DNA of 64,000 bases from Paenibacillus cellulositrophicus (lineage in GTDB: Bacteria; Bacillota; Bacilli; Paenibacillales; Paenibacillaceae): contig NZ_CP045295.1 of the NCBI RefSeq assembly GCF_009363095.1, positions 6,353,001 to 6,417,000 of the forward strand, given 5' to 3'. How positions within the stretch are numbered: position 1 is the first letter of the stretch; each line of letters opens with the position of its first letter. The position numbers and the translations under genes are program-made. The notes under the pieces are model-generated. The model was not told the origin of the DNA. It saw only the letters and a program-made list of their open reading frames with translations, and searched no databases. Of the stretch, positions 42,891 through 51,385 are shown piece by piece.

Positions 42891-44108
42891 ATGTTTCAAC
42901 GAATCTGTCATATCACTTTATGTCTGATGCTCTTGCTTCCCCTGTCAGGCTGCTGGGATATCAAGTTTTTGGACCAGCTCTCCATCGTTTTGGGCATGGG
43001 GCTGGACGTAGATCCGGACAATCCGGATAACATTCTCGTGTCTCTGCAGGTTGTGGTGCCAAGCCAGGCTTCGGAGAGCAGTCCGGGCGGCGGAGGGGGA
43101 ACCAGCGGAATTCCGGTGACGAAATATATCGGAAGGGGCAAGACGATACTGGACGCATTGCAGAATATGGACAATGTCGCGCCGCGCCGCTTTTACTTCG
43201 CCCACAACCAAATGATGATTATTGGTGAAGATTTGGCGAAGAAAGGGGTTGATGGCTTATTCGATTTAATTGACCGGGACCCGGAGATCCGGATCGATTT
43301 TTCTTTACTTGTCGCGAAACACGGAACAGCGGCCCAAGTATTGGAAACCTTGACCAATATGGAAAAATTACCGGTCAAGCAGATGTACAAAACGCTAGAA
43401 AGCTACAACAAGCGGGCGAGCGCAGCCTATCCCGTTAGTATGAAGGATTTTATTCTTAAATTGAATGACCCCGGGGAAATGGCCGTTACCGGGAGCGTTG
43501 AGTTCATCGGTGATTCGGAAAAGGCGGGAACAAAGGAAAATGTCGAGAAGATTTCGCCTGACGGCTATTTGCGGATCGGAAATATGGCCGTGTTCAAAAA
43601 TGGGAAGCTAACGGGTTATTTGAACCCATTCGATTCCAAGGGGCTTGCCATTATCAAAAATAAAGTGCAGCGGCTTGTCGTGCCGATTCCCGTTGAGGAA
43701 GGAAAGGTACATATCGCGGTCCTGCACAGTAAGGCTTCGGTGAAAGCCCGGTTCAGCCGTGGAAAGCCGGAAGTCGTTGTTCGGATCAAACAAAGGGCAA
43801 GCGTGTTTGACGTTGACAGCCGCAAAATCAGGGTAGACAAAAAGGAAACGATCAGCTGGCTGGAAAAAGAAGCCGAGCAGCAGGTCAACAAGATGGTAAA
43901 CGGCACCATTTCCACCCTTCAGCATGAACTGGACAGCGATGCGCTGGGTTACGGGAACCTGGTATATAAGGCCAGCCCTTCATACTGGAAGGTTCATAAG
44001 GAAGAATGGGAAACGCTATTCCCTGAAATCCGGACGGTCGTCAGTAGCGACGTGGAGATCTATTCGACGGGAGTACGCAATCAATCCTATCTGCAAAATA
44101 TGAAGTGA
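42891..44108 (+). CDS. Ger(x)C family spore germination lipoprotein
   Basis: C subunit of the second receptor, 405 aa. Lipobox LPLSGCW ends a short signal peptide; DIKFLDQLSIVLGMGLDVD follows, then a Gly-rich turn (SSPGGGGGTSG). The family features RRFYFAHNQMMIIGE, GLFDLIDRDPEIRID and the terminal PSYWKVHKEEWETLFPEI are clear. ATG 42891 is nine bases after GGGAGAG; earlier ATG codons would put charged residues before the signal peptide. Follows gerA by about 65 bases. Confidence 0.93.
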   Translation: MFQRICHITLCLMLLLPLSGCWDIKFLDQLSIVLGMGLDVDPDNPDNILVSLQVVVPSQASESSPGGGGGTSGIPVTKYIGRGKTILDALQNMDNVAPRRFYFAHNQMMIIGEDLAKKGVDGLFDLIDRDPEIRIDFSLLVAKHGTAAQVLETLTNMEKLPVKQMYKTLESYNKRASAAYPVSMKDFILKLNDPGEMAVTGSVEFIGDSEKAGTKENVEKISPDGYLRIGNMAVFKNGKLTGYLNPFDSKGLAIIKNKVQRLVVPIPVEEGKVHIAVLHSKASVKARFSRGKPEVVVRIKQRASVFDVDSRKIRVDKKETISWLEKEAEQQVNKMVNGTISTLQHELDSDALGYGNLVYKASPSYWKVHKEEWETLFPEIRTVVSSDVEIYSTGVRNQSYLQNMK

Positions 44109-44118
44109 GGTGTTTTTC

Positions 44119-44373
44119 GTGGGTCCCGATTATATCATTACTGCAGCAATCTTTGTGGCTGTGATCCTGAATTTTATTGCGCTCCGCCGGCAGGCGTCCA
44201 AAAAGGATCTATGGAGTTCGACGACAATCTTGCTGGTCGGAGGGTTTCTGTATATGCTGCTGATCACGGACATCCCCCTGCCGTCTTTCGTGATCGTGAT
44301 GGGCCATATTTTCGGACCTCTCGCCAAGCCAGTCATGAATTGGGTGACGGAGGGCAGGGTGGTCCATGGATAA
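44119..44373 (+). CDS. Small two-TM protein of the ger operon (D-subunit-like)
   Basis: Protein of 84 aa with two hydrophobic segments (IITAAIFVAVILNFIAL and TILLVGGFLYMLLI) and a short charged tail. It lies between the C and B genes, overlapping gerB by eight bases, starting at GTG 44119 six bases after TGAGGTG. Some ger operons of Bacillus carry a fourth, small two-TM D gene that modulates receptor function; position, size and topology fit, though D proteins share little sequence. Confidence 0.72.
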   Translation: MGPDYIITAAIFVAVILNFIALRRQASKKDLWSSTTILLVGGFLYMLLITDIPLPSFVIVMGHIFGPLAKPVMNWVTEGRVVHG

Positions 44374-45529
44374 GGGTAAAATTTCGGCTCAACAGTTTGC
44401 TTTGATCATGTATTTGTATATTATCGGCACGGCCGCGCTCGTTCAGCCGCATACGCTTGTGTCCATTGCTGGACAAGACGCCTGGTTCAGCGTCATTATC
44501 GTCGGAATCATTCAGCTTGGTCTCATCACGCTCTATATGAAACTCGGCTTTCGGTATCCGCAGCAGACGATTATCCAGTACGGCCGCTTACTGACGGGAA
44601 AGTGGTTCGGATCAGCTATAGCCGTTGTATACATGTTCTATTTTTTGATTTTGACCGCATATGTGTTACGGAACATCGGTAATTTTATCGGCTCGGTTGT
44701 GCTCCCCCAAACGCCATTGGTTGTTAATATGGCGGTGATCTTGATCCCCGCGATTTACGGCTGCTTTTTAGGGATTGAAGTTATTGGAAGGACGGGGGAA
44801 ATTTTGTTTCCGTGGGCGATGTCCGTTTTTATTATTACAGCGCTGCTCTTGATCCCTAAAATGCATCCTGGAGAGTTGTTTCCGATGTTTCCCGAAGGGA
44901 TAACGCCATCGATTAAGGCAGGCTACCCACTGCTGGGGTTTCCCTCGCTAGAAATTGTTATCTGTCTTATGCTGATCCCGTTTGTACAAAACCAGCAAAA
45001 AATAAAAAAATATTTTTATATCACCAGCGTGGGTACCCTGATTTCAGGTACACTGCTCAGCTTGATCACGATCATGGTGCTTGGCGTGGACCTGACGGCT
45101 CGATCCCCTTATGCAGTCTATGACGTGGCACGTGAGATCCGGATTGAGCGGGTGCTGGAACGGGCAGAGGTCATTGTGGGGATTATTTGGCTGATTACAT
45201 CGTTCATGAAGCTCCTGATCTGCTTGTATGTCACCGTGATTGTAACCGTGCAGTGCTTTAACGTGATTAGCTACAAGAACTTGGTGATTCCCTTTTCCTT
45301 TTTGCTGCTGCCGTTGTCCCTTTGGGTTCTTCGCAACACGGCGGAGCTGGAATGGTCCGGAATTGTTTACCCGATGATGGCGGTGTTCCCGGGATTCGTT
45401 ATACCGGCAGTGCTGTTGATCGTTGGGAATTTCCGCAGTCGGAATAAGCAAGGTTCGGAGGCACAGACACAACCGCCTTCGCAGCCGCAGTCAGAGGCGC
45501 ATTTACAACCACAACCACAACCTGAGTAA
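44366..45529 (+). CDS. GerB-family spore germination permease
   Basis: B subunit of 387 aa, related to amino-acid/polyamine permeases, with ten predicted membrane segments. KISAQQFALIMYLYIIGTAAL starts the protein; PKMHPGELFPMFPEGITPSIKAGYP and GFPSLEIVICLMLIPF are typical. The C-terminal tail is unusual: about 25 residues rich in Gln and Pro (QTQPPSQPQSE, LQPQPQPE) on the cytosolic side. Start overlaps the small upstream gene; no clear terminator follows before the PTS promoter. Confidence 0.93.
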   Translation: MDKGKISAQQFALIMYLYIIGTAALVQPHTLVSIAGQDAWFSVIIVGIIQLGLITLYMKLGFRYPQQTIIQYGRLLTGKWFGSAIAVVYMFYFLILTAYVLRNIGNFIGSVVLPQTPLVVNMAVILIPAIYGCFLGIEVIGRTGEILFPWAMSVFIITALLLIPKMHPGELFPMFPEGITPSIKAGYPLLGFPSLEIVICLMLIPFVQNQQKIKKYFYITSVGTLISGTLLSLITIMVLGVDLTARSPYAVYDVAREIRIERVLERAEVIVGIIWLITSFMKLLICLYVTVIVTVQCFNVISYKNLVIPFSFLLLPLSLWVLRNTAELEWSGIVYPMMAVFPGFVIPAVLLIVGNFRSRNKQGSEAQTQPPSQPQSEAHLQPQPQPE

Positions 45530-45582
45530 CATTCCAGAATAAGAGCTTATCGACCAGGATACAAAATTGAATAGATTGGCTA

Positions 45583-45612
45583 TTGACGTATCGCTGTATC
45601 TTGTTTTAATAT
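45583..45612 (+). promoter_or_regulatory. Sigma-A promoter of the PTS operon
   Basis: TTGACG and TAATAT are spaced by 18 bases. Transcription would start near 45619, about 20 bases before the antiterminator target. Confidence 0.65.
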
Positions 45613-45638
45613 AGGCACATAAGTGAATACTTGAAATT

Positions 45639-45668
45639 GGCGTGTTACCTTAACATTGGGCATGAGCC
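45639..45668 (+). promoter_or_regulatory. Ribonucleic antiterminator (RAT) of GlcT/LicT type
   Basis: A 30-base element with GTGTTAC and, ten bases on, GGCATGAG, closed by GGC and GCC at its ends. This is the layout of the RAT in front of B. subtilis ptsG, where unphosphorylated-EII-sensing GlcT binds. Its right end overlaps the left arm of the terminator at 45665, so RAT folding and terminator folding exclude each other. Confidence 0.8.
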
Positions 45669-45709
45669 AAGAATCGATTCCTGCGTGGAGTCTATTCTTG
45701 GCTTTTTTT
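45665..45709 (+). terminator. Attenuator terminator controlling the PTS genes
   Basis: AGCCAAGAAT and ATTCTTGGCT form perfect 10-bp arms around 19 bases, followed by seven T. It stands about 230 bases before the EIIA start. With the overlapping RAT it forms a transcription switch: without sugar, transcripts stop here. The remaining leader (45710-45936) holds a GGGAGCTCCC palindrome and a weak cre-like TGAAATCGCT, but no gene that I recognise. Confidence 0.85.
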
Positions 45710-45936
45710 GTTGGTCTTTTGGGGAGGAGTGTGTGGCATTGGAGGGAGCTCCCAACGTTTTGAAATCGCTTCCGTTTCAAAGGTTGCGTTCTCAGGCAGC
45801 TTCCAACCGCAAGCATATAACAGGTTCCCACATAGTTCATCCGTTCCTGGACATAATGGAAAAGATCCTTTTTTCATAGCCCGGATGATGACAACCGATC
45901 GGAGATTCACGCAGATTTCGTCAAGGAGGAATATTC

Positions 45937-46431
45937 ATGTTTTCAAAATGGAAATCCAAAAAACAGCAAACGCTAGAGATTACGTCCCCGCTTACAGGTA
46001 CGGCTGTACCGCTTGATCAGGTCCCGGATGAAGCTTTTGCAGGCGGACATATGGGCAAAGGGCTCGCCATTGAGCCTGCCGACGGCAAGCTGATCGCTCC
46101 GTTTGACGGCGTCGTTGCTCACGTGATCAAGTCCAAGCATGCGGTCATTGTAGAGCATGAGAACGGCCTGCAGTTCCTGTTTCATATCGGCATTAACACA
46201 GTAGGGCTGAAAGGCAGCGGATTTACAAGCCATGTCAACACGGGAGACAAGGTGAAGGCGGGGCAAACGCTGATCGAATTCGACATCGAGGCGATTCGCG
46301 CGGCAGGTCTGCCGACCGTAACGCCGGTCATTATCACGAACAGCGAAGACAAAGTGGAGCAGATGGAAACGAAGCTGGGGGCCGTAACCGCCGGACAGAC
46401 CGAAATCCTGAGCGTTACGCTTAAATCCTAA
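45937..46431 (+). CDS. PTS glucose-type EIIA component (Crr-like)
   Basis: Cytosolic phosphocarrier of 164 aa that takes phosphate from HPr and passes it to EIIB. EIIA-Glc features are ITSPLTGTAVPLDQVPDEAFAGGHMGKGLAI, His68 in SKHAVIV, and the phosphorylated His83 in LFHIGINTVGL. The usual sequence is HIGIDTV; Asn replaces Asp here. The EIIBC gene follows after 32 nt. ATG 45937 follows AAGGAGGA. In B. subtilis ptsG the A domain is fused to CB; here it is a separate gene placed first. Confidence 0.92.
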   Translation: MFSKWKSKKQQTLEITSPLTGTAVPLDQVPDEAFAGGHMGKGLAIEPADGKLIAPFDGVVAHVIKSKHAVIVEHENGLQFLFHIGINTVGLKGSGFTSHVNTGDKVKAGQTLIEFDIEAIRAAGLPTVTPVIITNSEDKVEQMETKLGAVTAGQTEILSVTLKS

Positions 46432-46463
46432 AGCTACTTTCGACGAGAAAGGGATGACAGAAC

Positions 46464-47930
46464 ATGCTAGCATTTCTGCAAAAAATCGGGAAGTCGCTGA
46501 TGCTTCCGGTGGCGACGCTGCCGGCGGCGGCGATTCTGATGCGTTTTGGCAACATCGACTATATTAAGGACTTCCACTTGGGCAACCAGGTGGGATGGTT
46601 CCTGAACCACTACATTGCACCGTTTCTGGATGCCGGCGGATCGACGATCTTCGATAACCTGCCGCTCATCTTTGCCGTCGGGGTGGCTATCGGATTGACG
46701 GGTGACGCCGTCGCCGCGCTTTCTGCCGTCATCGGCCACATTATTCTCTTAAAGGTGCTGGTTAAGGTACCGCTTGCGTTTACGACCGTTATGGATAAAG
46801 GCGCGGAGCTTAACACAGGGGTTCTCGGAGGCATCATCGTCGGTCTGATTTCCGCCTATTTATACAACCGTTTTCATAAAATCAAGCTGCCGGACTGGCT
46901 CGGATTTTTCGGCGGCAAACGCTTTGTGCCGATTATTACGTCCGTCACGATGGTATTCGTCGGCATCATTCTCGGCCTCATCTGGGGGCCTGTCCAGGAC
47001 GTGCTGGATACGTTCGGCCGCTGGATCGTCAGCCTCGGCGGAATCGGCAGTGCGGTATACTTGATCGCAAACCGACTGCTCGTTCCGTTCGGCCTGCACC
47101 ATATTATCAACTCGATCGTCTGGTTCCAGATCGGGGATTATACCGACGCGGCAGGCAAGGTCGTTCACGGCGACCTGTACCGGTTCTTTGCGGGAGACAA
47201 ATCCGCGGGCATGTTCATGACCGGTTTCTTCCCGATTATGATGTTCGGCCTGCCGGCAGCGGCACTGGCTATTATTCATACCGCCAAGAAGGAGAAGCGC
47301 AAGGCGGTGGCCTCGATCTTTATCGGTGCCGCAGTCGCTTCATTCCTGACAGGGATTACGGAACCGCTTGAATTTGCATTCATGTTCGTCGCTCCTGTAC
47401 TATATGGTATACATGCAGTGCTGGCGGGGGTGGCCGGTTACGTGATGTATGCGCTGGGCGTGAAGCTCGGATTCGGATTCTCGGCCGGTTTTATCGATTA
47501 TGCGCTGAACTATCCGCTGTCCACCAAGCCGCTGCTGCTCATTCCGGTAGGTCTGGTCTTCGCGGTCGTGTACTACGTCCTGTTCCGGGTGCTGATCGTG
47601 AAGCTCAACCTGAAAACGCCGGGTCGGGAGGATGATGTTCAGGTGGCGGACGAAGCAATAGAAGGCGGCGCAGCAGATGCGGGCGTTGCGGCATCGGACA
47701 GCAAGGCAGCCAGAGTGCTCGCGAATATCGGGGGCACGGACAACATCGAGAGTATCGATGCATGCATTACCCGTCTGCGTCTTGTCGTTAAAGACGAGTC
47801 GGTCGTCAACGATCAAGGACTGAAGCAGCTCGGTGCTTCCGGCGTCATGCGGCTCGGCAAAGGCGCCGTCCAGGTGGTGTTCGGGCCGCAGTCCGAGGTG
47901 CTGAAGGATGAAATCCAGAAGCTGATGTAA
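46464..47930 (+). CDS. PTS EIIBC component, glucose/N-acetylglucosamine family
   Basis: Membrane sugar transporter of 488 aa. EIIC (about 1-385) has SLMLPVATLPAAAILMRFG, FDNLPLIFAVGVAIG, VPFGLHHIINSIVWF and GITEPLEFAFMF, the substrate Glu-Pro motif. EIIB (about 410-488) has the phosphorylated Cys434 in IDACITRLRL. Fold and order fit both PtsG and NagP/NagE; the RAT upstream points to glucose, the EIIC pattern is also close to N-acetylglucosamine carriers, so the sugar is left open. Works with the upstream EIIA. Confidence 0.93.
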   Translation: MLAFLQKIGKSLMLPVATLPAAAILMRFGNIDYIKDFHLGNQVGWFLNHYIAPFLDAGGSTIFDNLPLIFAVGVAIGLTGDAVAALSAVIGHIILLKVLVKVPLAFTTVMDKGAELNTGVLGGIIVGLISAYLYNRFHKIKLPDWLGFFGGKRFVPIITSVTMVFVGIILGLIWGPVQDVLDTFGRWIVSLGGIGSAVYLIANRLLVPFGLHHIINSIVWFQIGDYTDAAGKVVHGDLYRFFAGDKSAGMFMTGFFPIMMFGLPAAALAIIHTAKKEKRKAVASIFIGAAVASFLTGITEPLEFAFMFVAPVLYGIHAVLAGVAGYVMYALGVKLGFGFSAGFIDYALNYPLSTKPLLLIPVGLVFAVVYYVLFRVLIVKLNLKTPGREDDVQVADEAIEGGAADAGVAASDSKAARVLANIGGTDNIESIDACITRLRLVVKDESVVNDQGLKQLGASGVMRLGKGAVQVVFGPQSEVLKDEIQKLM

Positions 47931-47948
47931 AGACGTCGGCGGTATGAC

Positions 47949-47980
47949 AAAGAGGCTCCCCATGAAGGGGAGCCTCTTTT
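47949..47980 (+). terminator. Bidirectional terminator between the PTS operon and the deaminase gene
   Basis: AAAGAGGCTCCCC and GGGGAGCCTCTTTT form a 13-bp stem with a five-base loop and A/T flanks, suited to both converging genes. Confidence 0.93.
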
Positions 47981-47996
47981 GGCATTCGGCAGTGCA

Positions 47997-48422
47997 TCAG
48001 GATGTCGCCCATTTTTCTTTCAGATCGTCATAAGCGGTGCTCCAGTGATACGGCTGAATTTCCGACAACGTTTTGAAGACGAGCTCGCCGCCCGGGACCG
48101 TGACGGCGCATTTCACGTCTGGACCCCAATAAAATAAACGTTCCTGGCACACCCCGCAAGGAGAAAGCACCTTGTACGGCGACATCTCGTCATCCCGTGC
48201 CAAGCAGATGGAATGCGTTACCTTCTTGTTCAGCTTGTGGGCCTCCAATATAGCCCCCGTCTCCATACATAGATGAGTGGAGTCGTTGATGACTTCGGGA
48301 GCCACGCTGGTGAGGATCGTTCCGTCTATAAGCCGGACGGCTGCAGCGCCGCCCCAGCCTGTCGGATACCTTTTTCTGATAAGTTCAATAACTTCATCAT
48401 ACATTTGTTGCTCAATACTCAT
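47997..48422 (-). CDS. Cytidine deaminase-like zinc enzyme
   Basis: Protein of 141 aa with a CxE motif (HLCMETGAI, zinc Cys and proton-shuttle Glu) and the SPCGVCQE pair of zinc cysteines, the pattern of tetrameric cytidine deaminases and of blasticidin-S deaminase. VKCAVTVPGGELVFKTLSEIQPYHW at the C-terminus resembles the blasticidin type as much as the house-keeping Cdd. The substrate cannot be decided from sequence. Minus strand, between the PTS operon and ktrB. Confidence 0.82.
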   Translation of the reverse strand: MSIEQQMYDEVIELIRKRYPTGWGGAAAVRLIDGTILTSVAPEVINDSTHLCMETGAILEAHKLNKKVTHSICLARDDEMSPYKVLSPCGVCQERLFYWGPDVKCAVTVPGGELVFKTLSEIQPYHWSTAYDDLKEKWATS

Positions 48423-48481
48423 ATCGACAGCCTCATTTCAAAAAATTGCAATCCCCGCATAAGTTGAGACTCACAACGGGT

Positions 48482-49867
48482 TTAACCGATAATGATTTTC
48501 CCTTCCGGATGATTGTACGGCTCCTTCTTGTTGTCCCGGGTCAGCGCGTACGCAAGGGTAAGCGGACCCAATCGGCCCAGGTACATCAGGCAGATCACCC
48601 ATACCTTGCCGAAGGGGCTGAGCTCGGTGGTCAGTCCCATGGAGATGCCTGTCGTGCCGAAGGCCGAAGCCGATTCAAACAGGATTGACATAAAATCATG
48701 GTCTTCCGTCACCGACAGCAGCATGGCAAACAGGATGATCAGCAGAATGGAAAGGAGCGTCAGCGTGATGGCTTTGTACACCACATCCTTGGCGATCCGT
48801 TTGCGGAACAGGACGACATCCTCCCGGCCGCGGATCATCGCATGCACGGCACCCAGGAGCAGCACAAACGTCGTAATCTTGATGCCGCCGCCGGTCGAGC
48901 CGGGCGCCGCGCCGATGAACATCAACAGGATCATGAAGAACTGCGTTGACTGGTGAAGGCCGCCGATATCGACCGTATTGACACCGCCGGAGCGGGTCGT
49001 CACCGATTGGAACAGCGAAGCCCAAATCTTGCCGCCTGTATTAAGCGGACCCAACGTTCGCGGATTGTTGACCTCCATCAAGAAAATGACGAGGCCGCCG
49101 ACGAAGACAAGCACCGCGGTCGCGCTGAGCACAACCTTGCTGTGCAGTGAGATTTTGCGGACCTTCGGGTATTCCAGCAGGTCTGACAGCACGATGAAGC
49201 CGATCCCGCCCAGAAAAATAAGTGCCATCAGGACGATATTCATATACGGGTCGCTCACGAAGGAGGCCATACCGCTGAACGGTCCCTGCACGCTTCCCAT
49301 CAAATCGAATCCAGCGTTGTTAAACAGCGAGATGCTGTGATAGACACCGAAATAGACGGCCTTGCCCAGCGGCAGAGAAAGGGAAAAGACATAATGGACC
49401 GCAAGCAGCAGCGCTCCCACCACTTCGATCAGCAGGGAATACAGGATAACCTTCTTGACCAGCCGGACAACGCCGTCAATGGTGCCGTGGTTCAGCGCTT
49501 CCTGCAAAACCAGCCGCTCTCTCAGCGAAATCCGCTTGTTCAGCACGAGCGCGATCAGCGTTGCCATCGTCATGAAGCCGATGCCGCCGATTTGGACCAA
49601 TAGCAGAATGACGGTTTGTCCGAACACGGAAAAAGCCGTTCCCGTGTCGACGACTGTAAGGCCGGTCACGCAGGCGGCTGAAGTTGCCGTGAACAGCGCG
49701 TTCAGGGGCCCGATCGAGATACCGGTAGCCGACGCTGCCGGCAGCGTCAGAAGCAGGGTCCCGGCAGCGATCATGATCAGAAACCCGAACACCAGAATTT
49801 TAGGGGGCGTGAGCAGCCGTTTGGACCAATGCCCCCGGGTCATACTTTTTTGTAAAATGAAACTCAC
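48482..49867 (-). CDS. Potassium uptake channel subunit, KtrB/TrkH family
   Basis: Integral membrane protein of about 461 aa with the four pore repeats of the SKT superfamily. The selectivity-filter glycines are in CVTGLTVV, FNNAGFDLM, TRSGGVNTV and FGTTGISMG, and the conserved GAAPGSTGGGIK gate loop is present. Moves K+ (with Na+) inward with a regulatory RCK subunit (KtrA/C), which is not in this window. The start is uncertain: GTG 49867 lies inside the AGAGGTGA ribosome site, and ATG 49843 is the next in-frame choice. Confidence 0.9.
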   Translation of the reverse strand: MSFILQKSMTRGHWSKRLLTPPKILVFGFLIMIAAGTLLLTLPAASATGISIGPLNALFTATSAACVTGLTVVDTGTAFSVFGQTVILLLVQIGGIGFMTMATLIALVLNKRISLRERLVLQEALNHGTIDGVVRLVKKVILYSLLIEVVGALLLAVHYVFSLSLPLGKAVYFGVYHSISLFNNAGFDLMGSVQGPFSGMASFVSDPYMNIVLMALIFLGGIGFIVLSDLLEYPKVRKISLHSKVVLSATAVLVFVGGLVIFLMEVNNPRTLGPLNTGGKIWASLFQSVTTRSGGVNTVDIGGLHQSTQFFMILLMFIGAAPGSTGGGIKITTFVLLLGAVHAMIRGREDVVLFRKRIAKDVVYKAITLTLLSILLIILFAMLLSVTEDHDFMSILFESASAFGTTGISMGLTTELSPFGKVWVICLMYLGRLGPLTLAYALTRDNKKEPYNHPEGKIIIG

Positions 49868-49880
49868 CTCTTGCTGTGAC

Positions 49881-50885
49881 TTAGATAGGTTTGGCAGACG
49901 AGCGGATCACCAGCTCCGACGGCAGGATCACCTTACGGGACTCCGGAACCGAGCTGCCCCGGATCCGCTCCACCAGCAGCTGGATGCCCATGGCGCCAAA
50001 CTGGTAAGCCGGCTGTGCCGCCACCGTCAGAAACGGGTCCAGCGCCGACGAGAGATCGAGGTCGTCGAAGCAAACGACGGAGATGTCCTCCGGCACCCGG
50101 ATGCCGCGCTCGCGCAGATCGCGGATTACACCGACCGCCAATACGTTGTTGGCCGCAAAAATCGCGGTCGGAGGAGAAGGCTGCTCGAGCAGCTGCTCCA
50201 GATGATCATCCGCATGGTAATCGCGGTAGTTCTGGTGGATGATGAGCGTCTCATCCAGCGGGATGCCCTGAAGCGCCAACGCCTCCGCGTATCCCTCATA
50301 ACGGAGCCGGGCCGTGGAGACGTCCAGGGAACCGTTGACGAGCGCGATGCGGCGATGGCCCAGCCCGATCAGGTAATCGACAAGCTTCCGGGCGCCTTCC
50401 TTGCTGTCCCCGCAGATCATATCCGACTCGATTCCGGGCACTGCCCGGTCCATAATGACGAATGGGATGTTGTGAGCCCGCAGCTTCTCGAGATTTTTCA
50501 GCGACAGGTCCCCGGCCGGAGCAAACAGCACGCCATCGACCCGCGTGGACAGGATCATGTCGACATAATCCTTTTCCTTCACGTAATCCTCGTCGCTGTT
50601 GCCGAACAGAAGGCGATAGCCGTACTGTTTGGCACCGTCTTCGGCACCGCGGGCCAGGCTCGTATAGAACGGGTTGGTGATGTCCGTGATGAGCAGGGAC
50701 AGAATTTGGGTCTGCTGCAGGACAAGGCTCCGGGCATTTGAATTCGGTATGTAATTAAGCTCTTCCATCACTTTTTTGACTTTGCGGCGTGTCTCCTCAC
50801 TGATCCGCCCGGTATTGTTGATGACCTTGGAGACCGTCATGGCCGAGACGTTGGCCTTTTGCGCTATATCGTAAATCGTTACCAA
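49881..50885 (-). CDS. LacI-family regulator of the fucose operon
   Basis: Protein of 334 aa. HTH: TIYDIAQKANVSAMTVSKVINNTGRIS; sensor domain with LSLLITDITNPFYTSLARGAEDGAK, RVDGVLFAPAG and FAANNVLAVGVI. TTG 50885 follows AGAGGGG. Divergent from fucI, with two matching palindromes in the shared region, so it most likely represses fucI-rhaB-fucA and itself, with a fucose-pathway sugar as the inducer. Role in fucose control is inferred from position. Confidence 0.9.
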   Translation of the reverse strand: MVTIYDIAQKANVSAMTVSKVINNTGRISEETRRKVKKVMEELNYIPNSNARSLVLQQTQILSLLITDITNPFYTSLARGAEDGAKQYGYRLLFGNSDEDYVKEKDYVDMILSTRVDGVLFAPAGDLSLKNLEKLRAHNIPFVIMDRAVPGIESDMICGDSKEGARKLVDYLIGLGHRRIALVNGSLDVSTARLRYEGYAEALALQGIPLDETLIIHQNYRDYHADDHLEQLLEQPSPPTAIFAANNVLAVGVIRDLRERGIRVPEDISVVCFDDLDLSSALDPFLTVAAQPAYQFGAMGIQLLVERIRGSSVPESRKVILPSELVIRSSAKPI

Positions 50886-50949
50886 TGTAAACCCCTCTTT
50901 GCTGTATATTCTATCAGAACCGCCCGGATAAAAGAAAATACGGATTGAC

Positions 50950-50963
50950 AGTAATCGCTTTCA
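50950..50963 (-). promoter_or_regulatory. cre-like CcpA site in the LacI/fuc divergent region
   Basis: On the minus strand the sequence TGAAAGCGATTACT fits the cre consensus TGWAANCGNTNWCA except at the last base. It lies about 65 bases before the LacI gene start. CcpA control would link fucose use to glucose availability. Confidence 0.5.
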
Positions 50964-50975
50964 TTGTTATTTTAA

Positions 50976-50989
50976 AGTTACCGATAACT
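50976..50989. promoter_or_regulatory. LacI-type operator, imperfect palindrome (O1)
   Basis: AGTTACCGATAACT differs at one symmetric pair from a perfect palindrome and shares the GTTAC-CG-TAAC core with the perfect site at 51320-51335. It is about 90 bases before the LacI gene start and about 330 bases from the second site. Confidence 0.6.
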
Positions 50990-51319
50990 CATTATACATT
51001 TTTTTGAGCATTTGACCCAGCATCAATGCAGCAGATTCCAATTCAAGCAATCATGCAAGGCGTTTTGTACCTGGAGCTTAGGACGATCTAAAGAGCGGAC
51101 GAGGCAGCGGGACCGGTATGTTATATAGAGCAGCAGCGTTGAAATTTCAGGAAAGCACCCTTCTTTTTTAAGAGAGCAGCACGTGTTCCGGTTTGGTGAC
51201 GGTGCTCCGATCGAACCATGTCGCTTTCTTCCAGGCTTGTTCTGTATTCCCAAAATGCATGCCGATTGACGTTTTTCATAGGAACGACGGATTGGAAGGC
51301 TGTATATTTTTTTATTTTA
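50990..51319. other. Intergenic region between the LacI and fucI operators
   Basis: About 330 bases with no gene that I can support. Minus-strand frames here lack ribosome sites and family features. The two flanking operators could bring this stretch into a DNA loop. Confidence 0.45.
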
Positions 51320-51335
51320 GGGTTACCGGTAACCC
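51320..51335. promoter_or_regulatory. LacI-type operator, perfect 16-bp palindrome (O2)
   Basis: GGGTTACCGGTAACCC is fully symmetric with the central CG of LacI-family operators. It lies 50 bases before the fucI start, behind the AT-rich stretch 51307-51319, so bound repressor would block initiation or early elongation. Confidence 0.75.
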
Positions 51336-51385
51336 CAATCGTAAGCAATGAAAAATGATAAGAAAAGCTGAGGAGGAAACAAACG

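Noticed and set aside
51023..51253. 76-codon minus-strand frame in the LacI-fucI intergenic region
   Set aside because: No ribosome site, no recognisable fold and odd composition (many Arg, Cys, Pro), so it is not supported as a gene.
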